NCBI RefSeq assembly: GCF_003573695.1
Contig: NC_039367.1
Location: forward strand, 160,224,542-160,288,541
Length of the DNA stretch: 64,000 bases
Source of the DNA: Papaver somniferum
Lineage: Eukaryota > Streptophyta > Magnoliopsida > Ranunculales > Papaveraceae
Reading direction: 5' to 3'
Shown here one piece after another: positions 1 through 11,324 of the stretch; the first letter of the stretch is position 1; each line of letters begins with the position of its first letter. The translations under genes were made by a program, and so were the position numbers. The notes beneath the pieces are model-generated. The model did no database searches. It had not been told where the DNA came from and saw only the letters and a program-made list of their open reading frames with translations.

Positions 1-546
1 AAAATAGAAATGCTCAACCATGTTAAGTGGGTAATCATGTTTAGCAATCATTTTAGCAAGGCAGTTCCTAGTAACTATTGGATCATACTTGTAATTAAGT
101 AATTTAACTTGGTTAGTACCTGCTTTTTTAACTGCAGTGGTAATCTTCATCTGGCCTGGCTTGTTTTGAGGCTTCTGGGGACAGATTCTTAGATTTTGAG
201 CCAAGCGGGTAGTTCCTTGTTCACTACAAGCAGGTACCAACTTTTTGCAATGATGACATTCACCCATAAGGACAACCACTTCCTTACCCGGGTTATCTTT
301 ATCAGGCTCTACAATGATTTTCCTAGTGAATTCATCCCATGAAGGTGACCTTGTTGTGCCCAATTTCTTCAATAAAGCAATAACAAGTGGATGATTTTCA
401 TCTGCTACTTATGCTAATAATCTCTTATTACTCGAAGAAGGTGCTGTTGAAGCAACACTTTGATCTTCTTGTTCTGGTTGTTGGGAAATTGGTTGACTGC
501 AACTTGTAGTTCCAACTCTATTGGACGCTTTTTCACTTTGAGACAT
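1..546 (-). pseudogene. hAT transposase N-terminus with BED zinc finger, broken
   Basis: From the ATG at 544-546 a frame reads a Ser/Gln-rich leader of 45 residues and then hits TAA at 409-411. The same frame continues beyond the stop for the rest of the window with clear protein character. It includes SWDEF, a Cys-x2-Cys pair in GECHHCKK, then GTTRLAQNLRIC, a BED-type zinc finger as found at the N-terminus of RICESLEEPER/hAT transposases. The usual finger is C-x2-C then H-x3-C; here the histidine position is Asn (QNLRIC), so metal binding is probably lost as well. The catalytic region lies beyond position 1. The early stop and missing histidine together mark a dead copy, though an unannotated intron over 409-411 cannot be excluded. 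Confidence 0.72.
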
Positions 547-650
547 TCTGAGAACAACGAAAACCCAGAAATAAACACACAGTTCATGAGTTCATTAATG
601 TACATATGACATAAAAAAGGATTAAACAGAAACAATCAATTAGAAAGAAA

Positions 651-705
651 AACAAATAGTGATGCAGACAAACAAATAGTGATGCAGACAAACAAATAGT
701 GATGG
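651..705. repeat. 20-bp minisatellite, copy block 1
   Basis: The unit AACAAATAGTGATGCAGACA is repeated about 2.7 times here. The same unit recurs at 1317-1372, so the block itself is duplicated about 665 bp apart inside the hAT upstream region. Confidence 0.9.
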
Positions 706-1316
706 AAATGAACTGACAACAGACACTATCAAAGTCATTTAGAAAATAAAACTATTTACACACTTGGATCTTACAGACCCCAAATAGATTCAAAAGGAAA
801 CTCAAAAACACATACCCAAAACAAAAAGGTAAGAGATTACAAACCCTAAAGAACTTACAAAATTTCGATATAAAAGAAAGAGTCCCCCAATTAGCCGTTA
901 TTGCATTCAAAGAAAACCACAAAGAACTTGCAAGATTCCTTTCTTCTGCTCCAACAGAAAGTTAGAGTCTTAATACGTTGAATACGTTCTCACGACAAAG
1001 TCATCCTAAGTTGAAGCATGAAAACATTTGTCATGTTCCATGTATAATGAAGCACAACATGCTTCCTCAACTGGATGCTGAGTTTCAGTTATGCTGATCA
1101 TACCCTTAACATAGCCCCATACTATTTCAAACATAATGCAAAATCATGAACGATATTTACTTGAGTAGTAAAATAATGAACGAAATTTAGCAACCCAAAT
1201 CTGATGGATGAATGTCGACATGTTTACTAAACTGGGTGTTCAAAAACTAATAAATGAAACAGAGGTAAAACATTCCAAGGAGATGTCATACTAATGATCT
1301 ATGGTGATGCAGGAAA

Positions 1317-1372
1317 AACAAATAGTGATGCAGACAAACAAATAGTGATGCAGACAAACAAATAGTGATGCA
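1317..1372. repeat. 20-bp minisatellite, copy block 2
   Basis: Three copies of the AACAAATAGTGATGCAGACA unit, the same as at 651-705. Both blocks lie between the transposase start and the element end. Confidence 0.9.
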
Positions 1373-1864
1373 TACAATATATAGCAGCTTAAGGGTATCG
1401 TTGGTTGATATAAAATTGATAATCAATCAAACAACTCAAAACCCTAAATTCAAATCAAATCGAAAACCCTAATTTCATTTGAATTCAGTAATGAAAAAGC
1501 TAAAAGAAGAACATGAATACATGATTTATTCTAACAGTTAAAAACAGATATATTCAAACATCAAACATGCAAATACGCAATCGATTTGGGGGGAAAAAAA
1601 CTAACTTCGAAACAATCGATTAGATTCATGACTAATGACTTACTTCTTGAGTGAGAGTCTCTGATCATCAATATTATCGACCAAATCACGATCAAATCGA
1701 TCACTCAGTCCCTCTCTCTCGATCAAATCACGATTCACGAATATCTTTCTGAGTTTTCTGTGTTAGAGAATGAGAAAAAATGAGTAACACTTTGATTAGG
1801 TTATTCTCCCGACAGTCGACAGATAATACCCTGGGGGTAGGAAATTACAAGTACACCCCTAGGC

Positions 1865-2025
1865 TATCGGATGTCGGATATTAACCTAACGGAAGGACCC
1901 CAATCCGATTCCGATTCCGATAATAGGTATTATCCGATAGCTTATCGGATTCCGATATCCGATATGTCGGATTAAATCCTATAGGATGTCGGATTTTCGG
2001 AAACGGATCTCGGATTTCGGCTATC
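1865..2025. repeat. TCGGAT/ATCCGA subterminal motif cluster
   Basis: More than ten copies of the hexamer TCGGAT or its complement, in both orientations, crowd into about 160 bp just inside the terminus. Subterminal motif clusters are the usual transposase-binding landscape of hAT elements, which supports the reading of this end. Binding is inferred, not shown. Confidence 0.7.
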
Positions 2026-2404
2026 CATTGCCAGCCCTATCAGTTAGTCTTAGGTATATTTTCCAGGCTCCGGTAGTTAGAAGAAACTATCTATGAATTA
2101 GCGAACAAACCCAAGGTGACTCTTTGAACTGACCGGAAAGTTTAAGATTTTATTTTTATTTGGTTTTCCCAAAATCCCATCCCCATTTATCCTGTTTCCT
2201 ATCCACATAATATCCCATCTCAATAACCTTATGTACTACCCGAATAAAGTTTTATATATCATAAATGGTCCGCGAGTTATAACCCCAAAGGTATCACTAT
2301 TCATCCACAAAAAACCCATCACAACAAAAATAACACAAAAACTCCAAAAAGAAAATAACACAAAAACCCCGAAGAATTTGATGAAACCAATTTATGAAAC
2401 CCCA

Positions 2405-2720
2405 AAGGTTAAAAAGACCAAAATCAACAATTCCTGGGTGAAAAGGACATTTAGATTTTGATACTTTTTAAATGGACAAAAATGTAAAAATAGCAAGGAT
2501 GTAAACAGTTTCATCCTACTAATTTTCAAATATATTTTTTATTTTTAATTTACATCAGGATGCATCCAGTTTCATCCTTGCTATTTTTTAAGTTTAAATC
2601 AGGATGAATCCAGTTTCATCCTTGCTATTTTTTTGGTGTCCATTTTACCCATACTAATTTTTACTTGTCCATTTGAACCATCTTTCAAAAATATTTGGAC
2701 AAATGACCCATTCTCCGTTT
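2405..2720 (+). repeat. Dispersed repeat, copy 1 (inverted partner at 39972-40275)
   Basis: This segment contains two near-identical sub-blocks around CATCCAGTTTCATCCTTGCT. It ends with the complement of ACGGGTCATTTGTCCAAAT. The reverse complement of the whole segment matches 39972-40275 over about 300 bp, including the same internal duplication. Class is unknown; no coding capacity seen. Flanking sequence to about 3180 holds no recognisable gene. Confidence 0.75.
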
Positions 2721-2974
2721 TGGTTTCATCATAAAATTTGATGAAATATCATAGAATTTTGATGAAACCAATTTTGGAATTTGGGATTTTTGTATCAATT
2801 TTTAAAAATTTGGGATTTTTGTACCGATTTTGTTTAAGATGGAGTTTGAATGGATCCCAACATTTGAATGGAGTTTTTGTACCACAAATTTGGTCACCTT
2901 GGATTTTTATGACTAGTTTTGTATCTATCCTAAATACCATCTCTCGACTTTTCATATTCACCCAACACTAAAAT

Positions 2975-4720
2975 CACCCGACCACTATAAAAAGAAAATA
3001 CAATTTACAGATTATTTCTCCATCTCCGCCGCCGACCATTGCATCTTCTTCTCCACCTCCACAACCCACCCTACCTTCAATCAACGTTCCATTTGTTTTT
3101 GCAAGTTTTTGTATCAACAGATGCTTCCACAATCCATCAAACATAGTAGGGAATAGCAAAATCAAAATTATACAGTGCGTTTATTGGATATAATCATGTT
3201 ACTGGATGCTCATGTTTTTAAAAATCTTAATGGTTTAAATACATGCCATCCAAATTGACATTGGTGCATGGCATTTAAAATGACTTCGTCCTCTTTCTCT
3301 TGATCGCAAATAGTTTCGGTCGATTCGATTTATAGATGGTCGATGTATAAATGTACAAGAAAAAAAAACCCGACCAGTTCTTAAGAAATAAAACAATTAT
3401 AAAAAAATAAATACCTATTGAACAATGGTCGTTGATCGCATAGCTAAATAACTTCTTCTTGGGTTGTTTTCAATAAAATTACCGTTATCTTCTTGGATAT
3501 TTGATTCATCTAGGGTTCGAATTTTTTTCCTAGGATTTCATTAATGGAATCTTCCATAATAATAATTTACCAATTAATTACTGATTAATTCGTACAGTTT
3601 ATAATGATTGAATAAAAATTTGGCCTAGAGCTTCTAACTTGTGACTTTTTTAATAGTCTTGTTTAATAAAAATGGGAGACTAACAAGGAAGAAGAAGACA
3701 AATACAAATGGTAATAGTCACGGTCATAGTTAATTTGACTTTTGTAGGTGGTACATCGGGAAAATCAGAATTGAAAAGTAAATTGATTTTAGGAATTGCG
3801 AGGTCCTCTGAAGTAGAAAAAATAAGGATAGGAAATAATGAAAGCTTTTTATTTTTGTTGTATATTTAAGCAGTTTCACTGTATAAATTTCCAGAAAATA
3901 ATCATTCATTTAGGTAAAATCGATGTTTAAAATATGGAAATCACATATTATCATTGAGTGAAAGCCGTCTCATAAAAACGGTCTCAGCAGAAGAATGTAA
4001 AACACATCATGTTGCTGTCAACAAGACAAAGACGAGTAACGAAAATCAAATGTCAAAAGTCACTGGAGATCAAACCTCACTCAGCCGGATCCAACAAAAC
4101 TGATACATAAAAAACTGAATTTTTTATTATATTTTAGACACACGACACAGAGACTCAAACACCTTCGCACAATATAATTACTACCAGCGAAACACATGCT
4201 TAATATTTTCATTAGATTGATACTATCCACAACAAGCTAGGTTATGAACCATTATTTATAACGCGCGTGTTTACAATCTGAAGATATGGGTTTCCAAAGA
4301 AGGCTGAAAGAAGATGAAATTGTAGAAATATCACAACTCTTGAATCTTATTGGCGAGCCAACTGGACTAGGTAATGAAGAAGACCAAATTCTCTGTTGCA
4401 GCAGCAAACGGGACTCTTCATAATAATGTCGCCGGAACAAGTAACACAACCACCATCCCTCACAAGTATGCTTAACAATGTCAAGCTATGCTAGTAAGTT
4501 TTTGCTTACCTAAATTAATTTCAATACATTAAATAACCATTTTTTGCCGTAATAAAATCTTAAAATTACTAAAAATAAAGTTTTCATTTAATATATAAAG
4601 AATGGAACTATTTTTTCTCACTAGACTTAAGGAAAATTGGAATGGATGTCTTATTTATGTTGCCACCTAGAAAACACACACAACCACCATTGGAGAAGCT
4701 TTTAGATGCAAACGAATTTT
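2975..4720. other. Non-coding stretch, nothing recognised
   Basis: I see no credible coding frame, RNA gene or clear element end here. Short frames up to 65 codons exist on both strands but lack protein character. A small CCGTCTCATAAAAACGGTCTC hairpin-like string near 3966 resembles MITE ends, without a matching partner. Confidence 0.5.
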
Positions 4721-4774
4721 AGGAGAATTTTTTTTTATGAGGAAGGGTGATTTTAATGACCCTTAAGTAACAGG

Positions 4775-4905
4775 GCCTGAGTCGGTACTGCTCCATGATG
4801 AATTTGCTGAAAGTGATGAATTTAATACCGACTGAACTGTTATCTTTTTTTATTAGCATGTCAAGAGTCGGTATTGCTTTGTTATTATTACTATGCCGAC
4901 GGTCT
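4775..4905. repeat. AGTCGGTA motif cluster
   Basis: AGTCGGTA occurs at 4780-4787 and 4866-4873, its complement TACCGACT at 4826-4833, and a diverged copy near 4894. It may be the subterminal part of a small DNA element, but no terminal repeats were found. Confidence 0.35.
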
Positions 4906-5332
4906 CTATAGTGAAAATCTTCCAACGTCCTCTTTTTTTCCTTTTTTCCTATACGTCCTTTTTTGTTTGGGGATTCTGCACCCCTGTGAAGACTGGTGCG
5001 TGGTATCGGGAGTGCAATTACTATCTATCACTACAGGCTGTAAAGTTAACATGCTCACATTTTACACTAAAACAAATTGAAGATGCAATGTTACGGCAAT
5101 GATCTATTATAGAGGACGACTTAGTCATTTCAACCAACGCATGTACATCTTAATTTTACGCAGAATTAATCTAAATCAGAGTTTAGTGAGAATTTCTCAG
5201 TTGATTAGTAACCAAACAATCAAAATAGCAGCCTTGAAAAAGGTTAACAAAAGGCATATCCATATATATAAGATAGATATATCTTTAATTTGCAGTATCA
5301 AAACAGACTAGCATTGCATAAGCATTAAGTAC

Positions 5333-6479
5333 TTAGTTAAGAGAAAATGAACGAACCATATCTTTCGGTGCTATTATTAATCTTCCAGTTGTACGAGAAT
5401 CTAATATCAGGTTTCTATATGTTTTGCTTTTTGGGTCATATAAAACAAAACCTTGATCGACCTTCCATAGAATTTCACTGTTCCTGAAACTGCATATTAA
5501 ATCCACCTTTGCGCTGCTAGTTATACTCTCTTGGGTAATGGAGTAACTTTTAGTCCAAGATTCTCTCACTCCATAGCTTAGCATCTTCCATAGATCAACC
5601 CGGACATAAAAAACATGAAAAATTAAACCTAGGCAACCTCCAAATACTTTCACATGTATCTTGAACATATTTCTTTCCAAAGGTTCTTCTGGATATGGCA
5701 TAGGAACTTCAGGAAGTGCTACCTCCTCGAATATCTCCTTTGCAGTATCAAAATAGACCAGCACAGTACAGCGTTCTCCAGATGTACGCGCAAACCAATG
5801 AAGAGCTCCATTAAACAACACTCCTTGACACCAGGTTTTGCAGTAAAGACGGTACGGTATGCTTTTACTGTGTTTTCATGAATTAGATCCTAATGTATAG
5901 AGATCAACATCAGAACACTTTGAAGGCCTGTTGTAAACAACCCATACCAATTTGTAATCGTTGGTCTTGTAATCATAACCAAATCCATAGCCATTAATGT
6001 CATAATCGTTTACTTCTGGTGCCATGGGTATGTTTTCGACCTGTTTGGTAGACAGATTCCAAATATAAAATCATTTGCAACTACTTTTACTACAACGTAC
6101 GTATCCAAATCAATCCATTACATGAAGACAAAACCTTAAGCGAATCAAAATTTAGAAATATAGAAGGTCGATCCATCCGGTTTAAAAATTCATCCCATGA
6201 TACGCATTCGCACGTTGTTGTTGATGAGGTGGACAATGGCAATAAAGATGATAATGACTTATAATCAATCGTATACTTTTTGTTTTGTTTAGCCACTTGA
6301 AACACAATTCTAGTACCGTTTTTTATGTTACTAAGCTCCTGATGCATATTTTGAAAACCTTGGGTATGAAATAAGGTACACAAAGACCTACTCACGCACT
6401 TGAATCGCAAAAGAGACTTCTCTGGCAGCCTTTACTGTGTTTCTAGGAGAATCTCTCAAGGGAGGTTAAGGTTTGACAT
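5333..6479 (-). pseudogene. F-box protein with F-box-associated (FBA) domain, pseudogene copy 1
   Basis: From the start at 6477-6479 the frame reads the beginning of an F-box, but stop codons fall inside it at 6456-6458 and 6432-6434. It resumes with RFKCVSRSLCTL, then an FBA-type region. A frameshift lies near 6090. TGA replaces the expected tryptophan codon at 5876-5878 (GSNS-stop-KHS). The last 162-codon block (5333-5821) stays open and carries the FBA landmarks PYPEEPLER, FGGCLGLI, GVRESWTK and VLYDPKSKT. Intact relatives are substrate receptors of SCF ubiquitin ligases. It is clearly paralogous to 48385-51464. The intact version would be close to 380 residues. At least three nonsense changes and a frameshift make function unlikely. 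Confidence 0.88.
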
Positions 6480-6691
6480 TGTTGTTGCGCAGCTTGTGCT
6501 GGAAAGGAAGAATAGGAGAACTACGGTTTTGAAGAAAGTTGTAAAACCCTACCTACAAAAGAACGCTTTTTTTAGGTACCATGGTTTTATTAGGCCACCT
6601 TCTCTATAATAATAAGGGGTGTCATAAAACGTTGAAATGACTAACCTACCTTTAACCTAATTTAATTTAAAATCAACTTAATAACCACCTA

Positions 6692-6868
6692 TATATATAT
6701 ATATATATAACCACCACCTCCTGCCACCACCACCACCTCCGATTATCACCACCTCCAACCACCGATTACCACCACCACCACCGCCGTCGATTACCACCAC
6801 CACCACCTCCGATTATCACTAACACCGATTACCACCACCACCTCCTCCCACCACCACCGCCTATTTAA
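6692..6868. repeat. AT microsatellite followed by CCACCA-rich low-complexity run
   Basis: About nine AT repeats are followed by roughly 150 bp of CCACCAC/CCTCCGATTA units. No reading frame through it looks like a real protein. Confidence 0.85.
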
Positions 6869-7076
6869 GAAATGTAACAACATCAATGCAATCACAATTA
6901 AGTTCGGTTTGCATAATAATTTTATCGAGTATAAAAGACGCCAGCCGCAACCTGATTCTGCCATGGGACCACTCCGGAGGTATTTTCCAACAAACCCTTC
7001 ACTTTAATTTGATTTTGATTGCTTCAATCGAATAGAAATCATCAAAATAGGGTTTTAATGGGAGTTACAGAGCCAT

Positions 7077-7810
7077 GTTCGGTTAGGACGATTTTCCAAA
7101 AAATCCTAGTTTACTAACAGAACTTATTGAAAATGAAGAACACGAAGAACAGTTCGGTTTTATTGGATTTAAAACTAAGTCACCGAACTCTCTGTTCGGT
7201 TGTTTTGCAAAAAATTTTAAAACTACAAAGTAACCGAACTCCACCATTAGAACCGAAAAAACAAATCCAGTCAAACCGAACTGTGTTGTTGTGGCCACTA
7301 TGTTGAGTTCCAAAATAACCGAACTTAGCCAATAGAGTTTGGTTTGTTCACAAAAACTTTTAAAACTACAAAGTAACCGAACTTAGGCAATAGACGCTGG
7401 AACTTCACATTTTTTGTTTGTTTGTTAAGTTCGGTAACTTCACAATTTTATAGCAGAAACCGAACTCAGAGTTCGGTTGGTTAGCTGTTAGGTTCAAGTT
7501 TGCGGAAGAACCGAACTTTGTAAACTTATATACTCTTATATTACGTAAAGTTCGGTTAGATCAAAAGTGCATGCAGTTTGCGAACCAACCGAACTTTGTA
7601 CACCAAAGTTCGGTTAGTTGAGAACCAACCGAACATAACACTGTAACTCCTAGAAATTCCATTATTTGAGAGTTCGGTAACCTGCATGTTTGGAACAAGT
7701 AACCGAACTACACTTTCAGATGAGTTCGGTTACTTGTTCATCTCACGGGACAACCGAAGTACAGCTTCATACGAGTTCGGTTACTTGTTCTTCATATAAA
7801 GTAACCGAAC
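7077..7810. repeat. Array of about 20 AACCGAAC/GTTCGGTT motifs in alternating orientation
   Basis: Exact or one-off copies occur at about 7077, 7152, 7182, 7194, 7232, 7274, 7317, 7375, 7429, 7458, 7471, 7509, 7550, 7587, 7608, 7627, 7672, 7701, 7724, 7752, 7774 and 7803. Neighbouring copies often face each other. GAACAAGTAACCGAACT at 7693-7709 and its perfect complement at 7723-7739 form 17-bp arms with a 13-bp loop. The spacers are not conserved, so this is not a simple tandem satellite. Confidence 0.85.
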
Positions 7811-8628
7811 TGTTCAAAATCCAGTTCAAATCCGGATCATTTTGAAGATTAACAAATATTCTAGGAGAGGATGGAGATGAAGAATCAGATGAGTTTTCAT
7901 CATTTGAATACTCAAACTTAGTGAATTAGAAGAAAAAAATTATTTTCCATGTTTTTCTCCTTCATCTTCTCTAACTCTACTCTCTCAATAATTCTACTCA
8001 ACTTATAGTAAACCCATCTTTTAATTTAATCTCACTAACTATTTTTAACTAAATCATTCACTAATCATAACCTAAAATTAATTAAGAGGGTAGATTAGGT
8101 ATTAAATAAATAACTAGATATGGGGTGACCTAAAATTACTGCTAATGCCTTTACCCAAAATAAAACCATGGTCCCCAAAAAAAACCATGCTCCCCAAAAA
8201 ATCGTTCCTATAAAACAACTCTTATCTTGCTAGGAATATCCTAGTTTGCTACCATATCCTATGTGGCGTGGCGGTGTTAGTTGGGCCTATGGGACGTTCA
8301 TTATTGTTTCGTAAATCAGGTGTAACAACAGGATATATAGAGAGAAAACATTCGTTGAATATTGCTAAGCTACCCCCAGGAGTTGGAGGCTAGGGCTTTC
8401 ACATCAGCTTCAACAATTTATACGTTCGAGTATTTCTTTCGATCTCTTTTGAATTTCCATCTAAATTCATAAAATTGCATCAGCTTCAGCAATTTAAATG
8501 TTCGGGTATTTCTTTCGATCTCTTCTGGGTTTTTATCTAAGTTCATGAAAACAATTGAATTTTCACTTTTTAATCCTTCATAGCATTCAAGGAAATGGCA
8601 AAAATAAAAAAGCTAGTACGAGCTTCTT

Positions 8629-9191
8629 TTTTTTTGATCGGTATAGAAATTATATTAAGAAGAAAGGCAATTTACAAAGCAGCAAATCTACAGCCACCCA
8701 ACAAGGACAGGGAAAGAAAAACAAACAAAGAATCCTACAAACTAAGAAAAAAACTAAGGAGGATCAAAGAATAACCCTTTCCAATTAACAATGACGTCAT
8801 CAAGATGAACCCCAGACAGATTATGAGAAGTAGAAGCCCAGTGGAACGCATTAACTTTCGAGTCAGTGATTACGGAATCAATTCTGCGCTTTCTACCACT
8901 GAAAACTCTGGCGCTGCGCTCCAACCACACATTCCAACAAATACTAGCAGGGTCTCTCTTCCAAATCTCTTTCCCACCAATATTAGTAAGATTGTAAGAT
9001 CTCCAATTCTTGAAGATGTTTAAGAGGGAAGAGAAACCGGGGCGTTGCTGGTTAGCTTGCTGGAAAAAGAACTCCCAAATTTTGCTTAGTGAAGCTGCAG
9101 TCCCAAAAGAGATGGTTTCATGTGTTCACTAACTTGGTTACACAAACTGCAGAGAATAGTAGAGTGACTACTTGCATTATTCACTAAAGCA
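8629..9191 (-). mobile_element. 5'-truncated L1-type LINE, 3' end, with 16-bp target duplication
   Basis: On the minus strand a frame reads IWEFFFQQANQQRPGF, then KEIWKRDPASICWNVWLERS and ARVFSGRKRRIDS. This is the region after the reverse transcriptase zinc-binding domain of plant L1 elements. A poly-A tail appears as poly-T at 8629-8635. CTAGTACGAGCTTCTT flanks it perfectly at 8613-8628 and 9192-9207. The insertion lies in the first exon of the F-box/LRR gene. Confidence 0.93.
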
Positions 9192-9660
9192 CTAGTACGA
9201 GCTTCTTCTGATGATGAAGAAAAGATGTCGATAGAACCAATATGTTACCTGATGCCTTGATTCATAATATCATGTCGTTCATGCATAGTACAATACATGC
9301 AGTGCAAACTAGTGTTTTATCGAAAACATGGGTTCATATCTGGAAATATATGCCTTTTCTGAAATTCGGCTACGCGGCCAGTAGGTTTACTGATATTTAT
9401 TGATAAAGTATTAGTGATTCGTGATAACAGTAACGTTCAATGGTTTAGGTTTGGATGGTCATACTTTCCTATCAGTGGTGTAAGAAGAAGTTTTGCTAGA
9501 TGGATTGACGTTGTGGTTGAGCGTAACGTTCAAGAAGTAACCCTGGAAATTCGTCATTCATACACTATAATGACATATGAGATTCCTCCTGGACTAGTTA
9601 ACTATAAATCATTGAAAAAGTTGACATTGAGAGTGAATAATGTTGGATATTTTCAACAAA

Positions 9661-10087
9661 CCCTTGAATTGTAGGCATTTAGGTTGTTTCCGGGGTTCGA
9701 CCTAAATGGACGCATTGAAGGAAGAGACGCGCTTGTTCACTCTGAAAAGATGGTTGTAGAGATGAAGAGTCATCTCCAAAGGGTGTGATTTCCTCTTTAA
9801 ATAGGAGACTTGTTTTCCATTCAAAACACATCTCAACTCTCTTTGTTTTCTTTCTTACAAGCATCATCAAAAAAAAAAACCCAGTGTGTTCTTGGTTGGA
9901 TCAAGGTCGTACAAGCTTTGAATCCAACACTGCTGTGGGACTTCAAGTATCCTGACGGCGATATTCATTGACCTGTTTGTACTCGCCAATTCAATTGGGA
10001 AAGGGTCGAATAATTGTCGAAAAGAATCTTTCATTAGAGCCTTGAACCCTAATACAACATTCTTTTCTTCACCCTGTTTTAGTGTCA
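9661..10087. mobile_element. 427-bp insertion of unknown class flanked by a 12-bp direct repeat
   Basis: ATTTTCAACAAA occurs at 9649-9660 and again at 10088-10099; between them the LRR reading frame of the F-box/LRR pseudogene is lost, and it resumes afterwards. The insert has a TTTAAATAGG box near 9795, an A-run near 9870 and no tail. LTR ends are not convincing, and a 12-bp duplication fits target-primed insertion better than an LTR element. It could be a solo LTR with blurred borders. Confidence 0.55.
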
Positions 10088-11324
10088 ATTTTCAACAAAT
10101 AATTATGCACAATTTATTCTTCCCAAATCAATGAGCTTACCACAACTTAAGTTTATGTGTCTCGATGGATATTTAGTGCCCAATGAAGAATCAGCTAAAA
10201 ACCTCTTTTCTTGCTGTCCCGTTCTTGAAACGTTGAATATAGTCGATTGCTATATACAAACGGATGATCAAAGGAATTTTACTATCGAGTCTCTCAGCCT
10301 TAAACAGTTTGCATACACTCATCGGCATAATAATTATAGGCGACATCATCTGACATCTTAGGCCTATAATTATAAAGTTATCTGCTCCTAATCTCACTAG
10401 CATCACCTGCGAATCTTACTTGACACAAGACTATGATCTTCAACCGTTCTGATCAGTTATCCGATGTAAATCTTAACATACTGTATAACAAAGAATTTGA
10501 AAAGAAACAACTGCCTAAAGAAGAAAAAGAAGAGTATGCTAAACGTATAATGAAACTTCTCGTATCGGTTGAAAAGGTGAAACGACTAGATTTATCATCT
10601 GGATTCCTAGAGGTATGTTTTGATTGCTATCTTAATCCATTTAAGTACTTTTGCTAATCATGTATGATTTAGCTTCAACGTTATTGAAGATAATATTCTA
10701 CTATTTGTCAAGGTTCTATGGAGAGTTACCGACTTGTATAACTATCAACTCCCCGTATTGTGTAATCTTCAATCATTGAGGCTGGAAACATGGTTTACAA
10801 GAGGTAGCATCAGCGCGATAGCATACTTACTCAGGATCTCTCCAAATATAAAAACTTTTATCCTTAACGCAATGTTTAGCTAATCTCTTTGTATTTAATG
10901 TGGTCACTTATATCCTTAGAACGTCTAATCAGACAACTCATTCAGTGGTGTTTCATCTGTATGCACATTTTGCAGCATTGTTTTTGTGTGGTATCTTTAG
11001 TATTTCAGACTAATATATCATTTTTATTTGTTTGTTTAAATATAGTCAAATTCAGACGTTGGGGATGATTGAGAAGCAGGATCATTATTCTCAGGCATGG
11101 TGTCTCACCTAAACGTGTTTCGGATTGAAACTGTGCATGGATGTGATGTGGAGCTCAAAATTCTGAGTTATTTGTTGAAAACTGCAAATGGCTTGAAGAA
11201 AGTTGTTCTATATATTCGTCCCAGTGGTGGCTCATCGGATAGAGTGAGACAGGTTAAGTTATTTAAGAAGAAGTTAATAGAAGTTACTACAGCTTCTTCA
11301 AGTATCGGAATGGTATTTTACTAA

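Larger units (their letters stand above)
1..2039 (-). mobile_element. hAT-type DNA transposon, 5' portion (element runs off the window)
   Basis: The stretch reads on the minus strand from a terminus at about 2039 to a transposase start at 546. The outer end on the minus strand starts TAGGGCTGGCAATGGATA, the form expected of hAT terminal repeats in plants. It is followed by a dense run of TCGGAT/ATCCGA motifs (1865-2025). A BED-finger transposase start lies inside. The 8 bp outside the end would be TCAGTTAG (2040-2047), but the other end is outside the window, so the target duplication cannot be checked. Family assignment comes from the end sequence plus the transposase; I am fairly sure of hAT. 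Confidence 0.75.
6561..8207. mobile_element. Non-autonomous TIR element (8-bp target duplication, hAT-like) carrying an AACCGAAC motif array
   Basis: The left end reads GAACGCTTTTTTTAGG and then ACCATGGTTTTAT. The right end, reverse-complemented, reads GAACGATTTTTTGGGG and then AGCATGGTTTT. Eight flanking bases are CTACAAAA (6553-6560) on the left and CTATAAAA (8208-8215) on the right, one mismatch. Comparison with the paralogous locus near 51500-51600 shows the flanks run together there without the insert. No transposase frame is visible. The interior holds an AT dinucleotide run, CCACCA-type repeats (6711-6868) and the motif array at 7077-7810. It sits about 80 bp upstream of F-box pseudogene 1. 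Confidence 0.65.
8595..11324 (+). pseudogene. F-box/LRR protein with FBD domain, disrupted pseudogene
   Basis: A start at 8595 (MAKIKK) is followed by a LINE (8629-9191). The frame resumes with an acidic leader, then the F-box NMLPDALIHNIMSF and HAVQTSVLSKTWVHIWKY, typical of F-box/FBD/LRR proteins. LRR-type segments follow at 9414-9674 (WFRFGWSYFP, VTLEIRHSYT, LKKLTLRVN), 10131-10361 and 10433-10612 (LPQLKFMCLDGYLV, LFSCCPVLETLNI). An intron starts at GTATGT after 10612. The second exon (10713-10879) reads LCNLQSLRLETWF. The last exon (11046-11324) has the FBD signature HLNVFRIETVHG, ELKILSYLLKTA and LKKVVLYIRP. Stops lie after FTDIY near 9404 and in place of W just before the FBD block. A 427-bp insert and frameshifts complete the damage. 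Confidence 0.88.
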
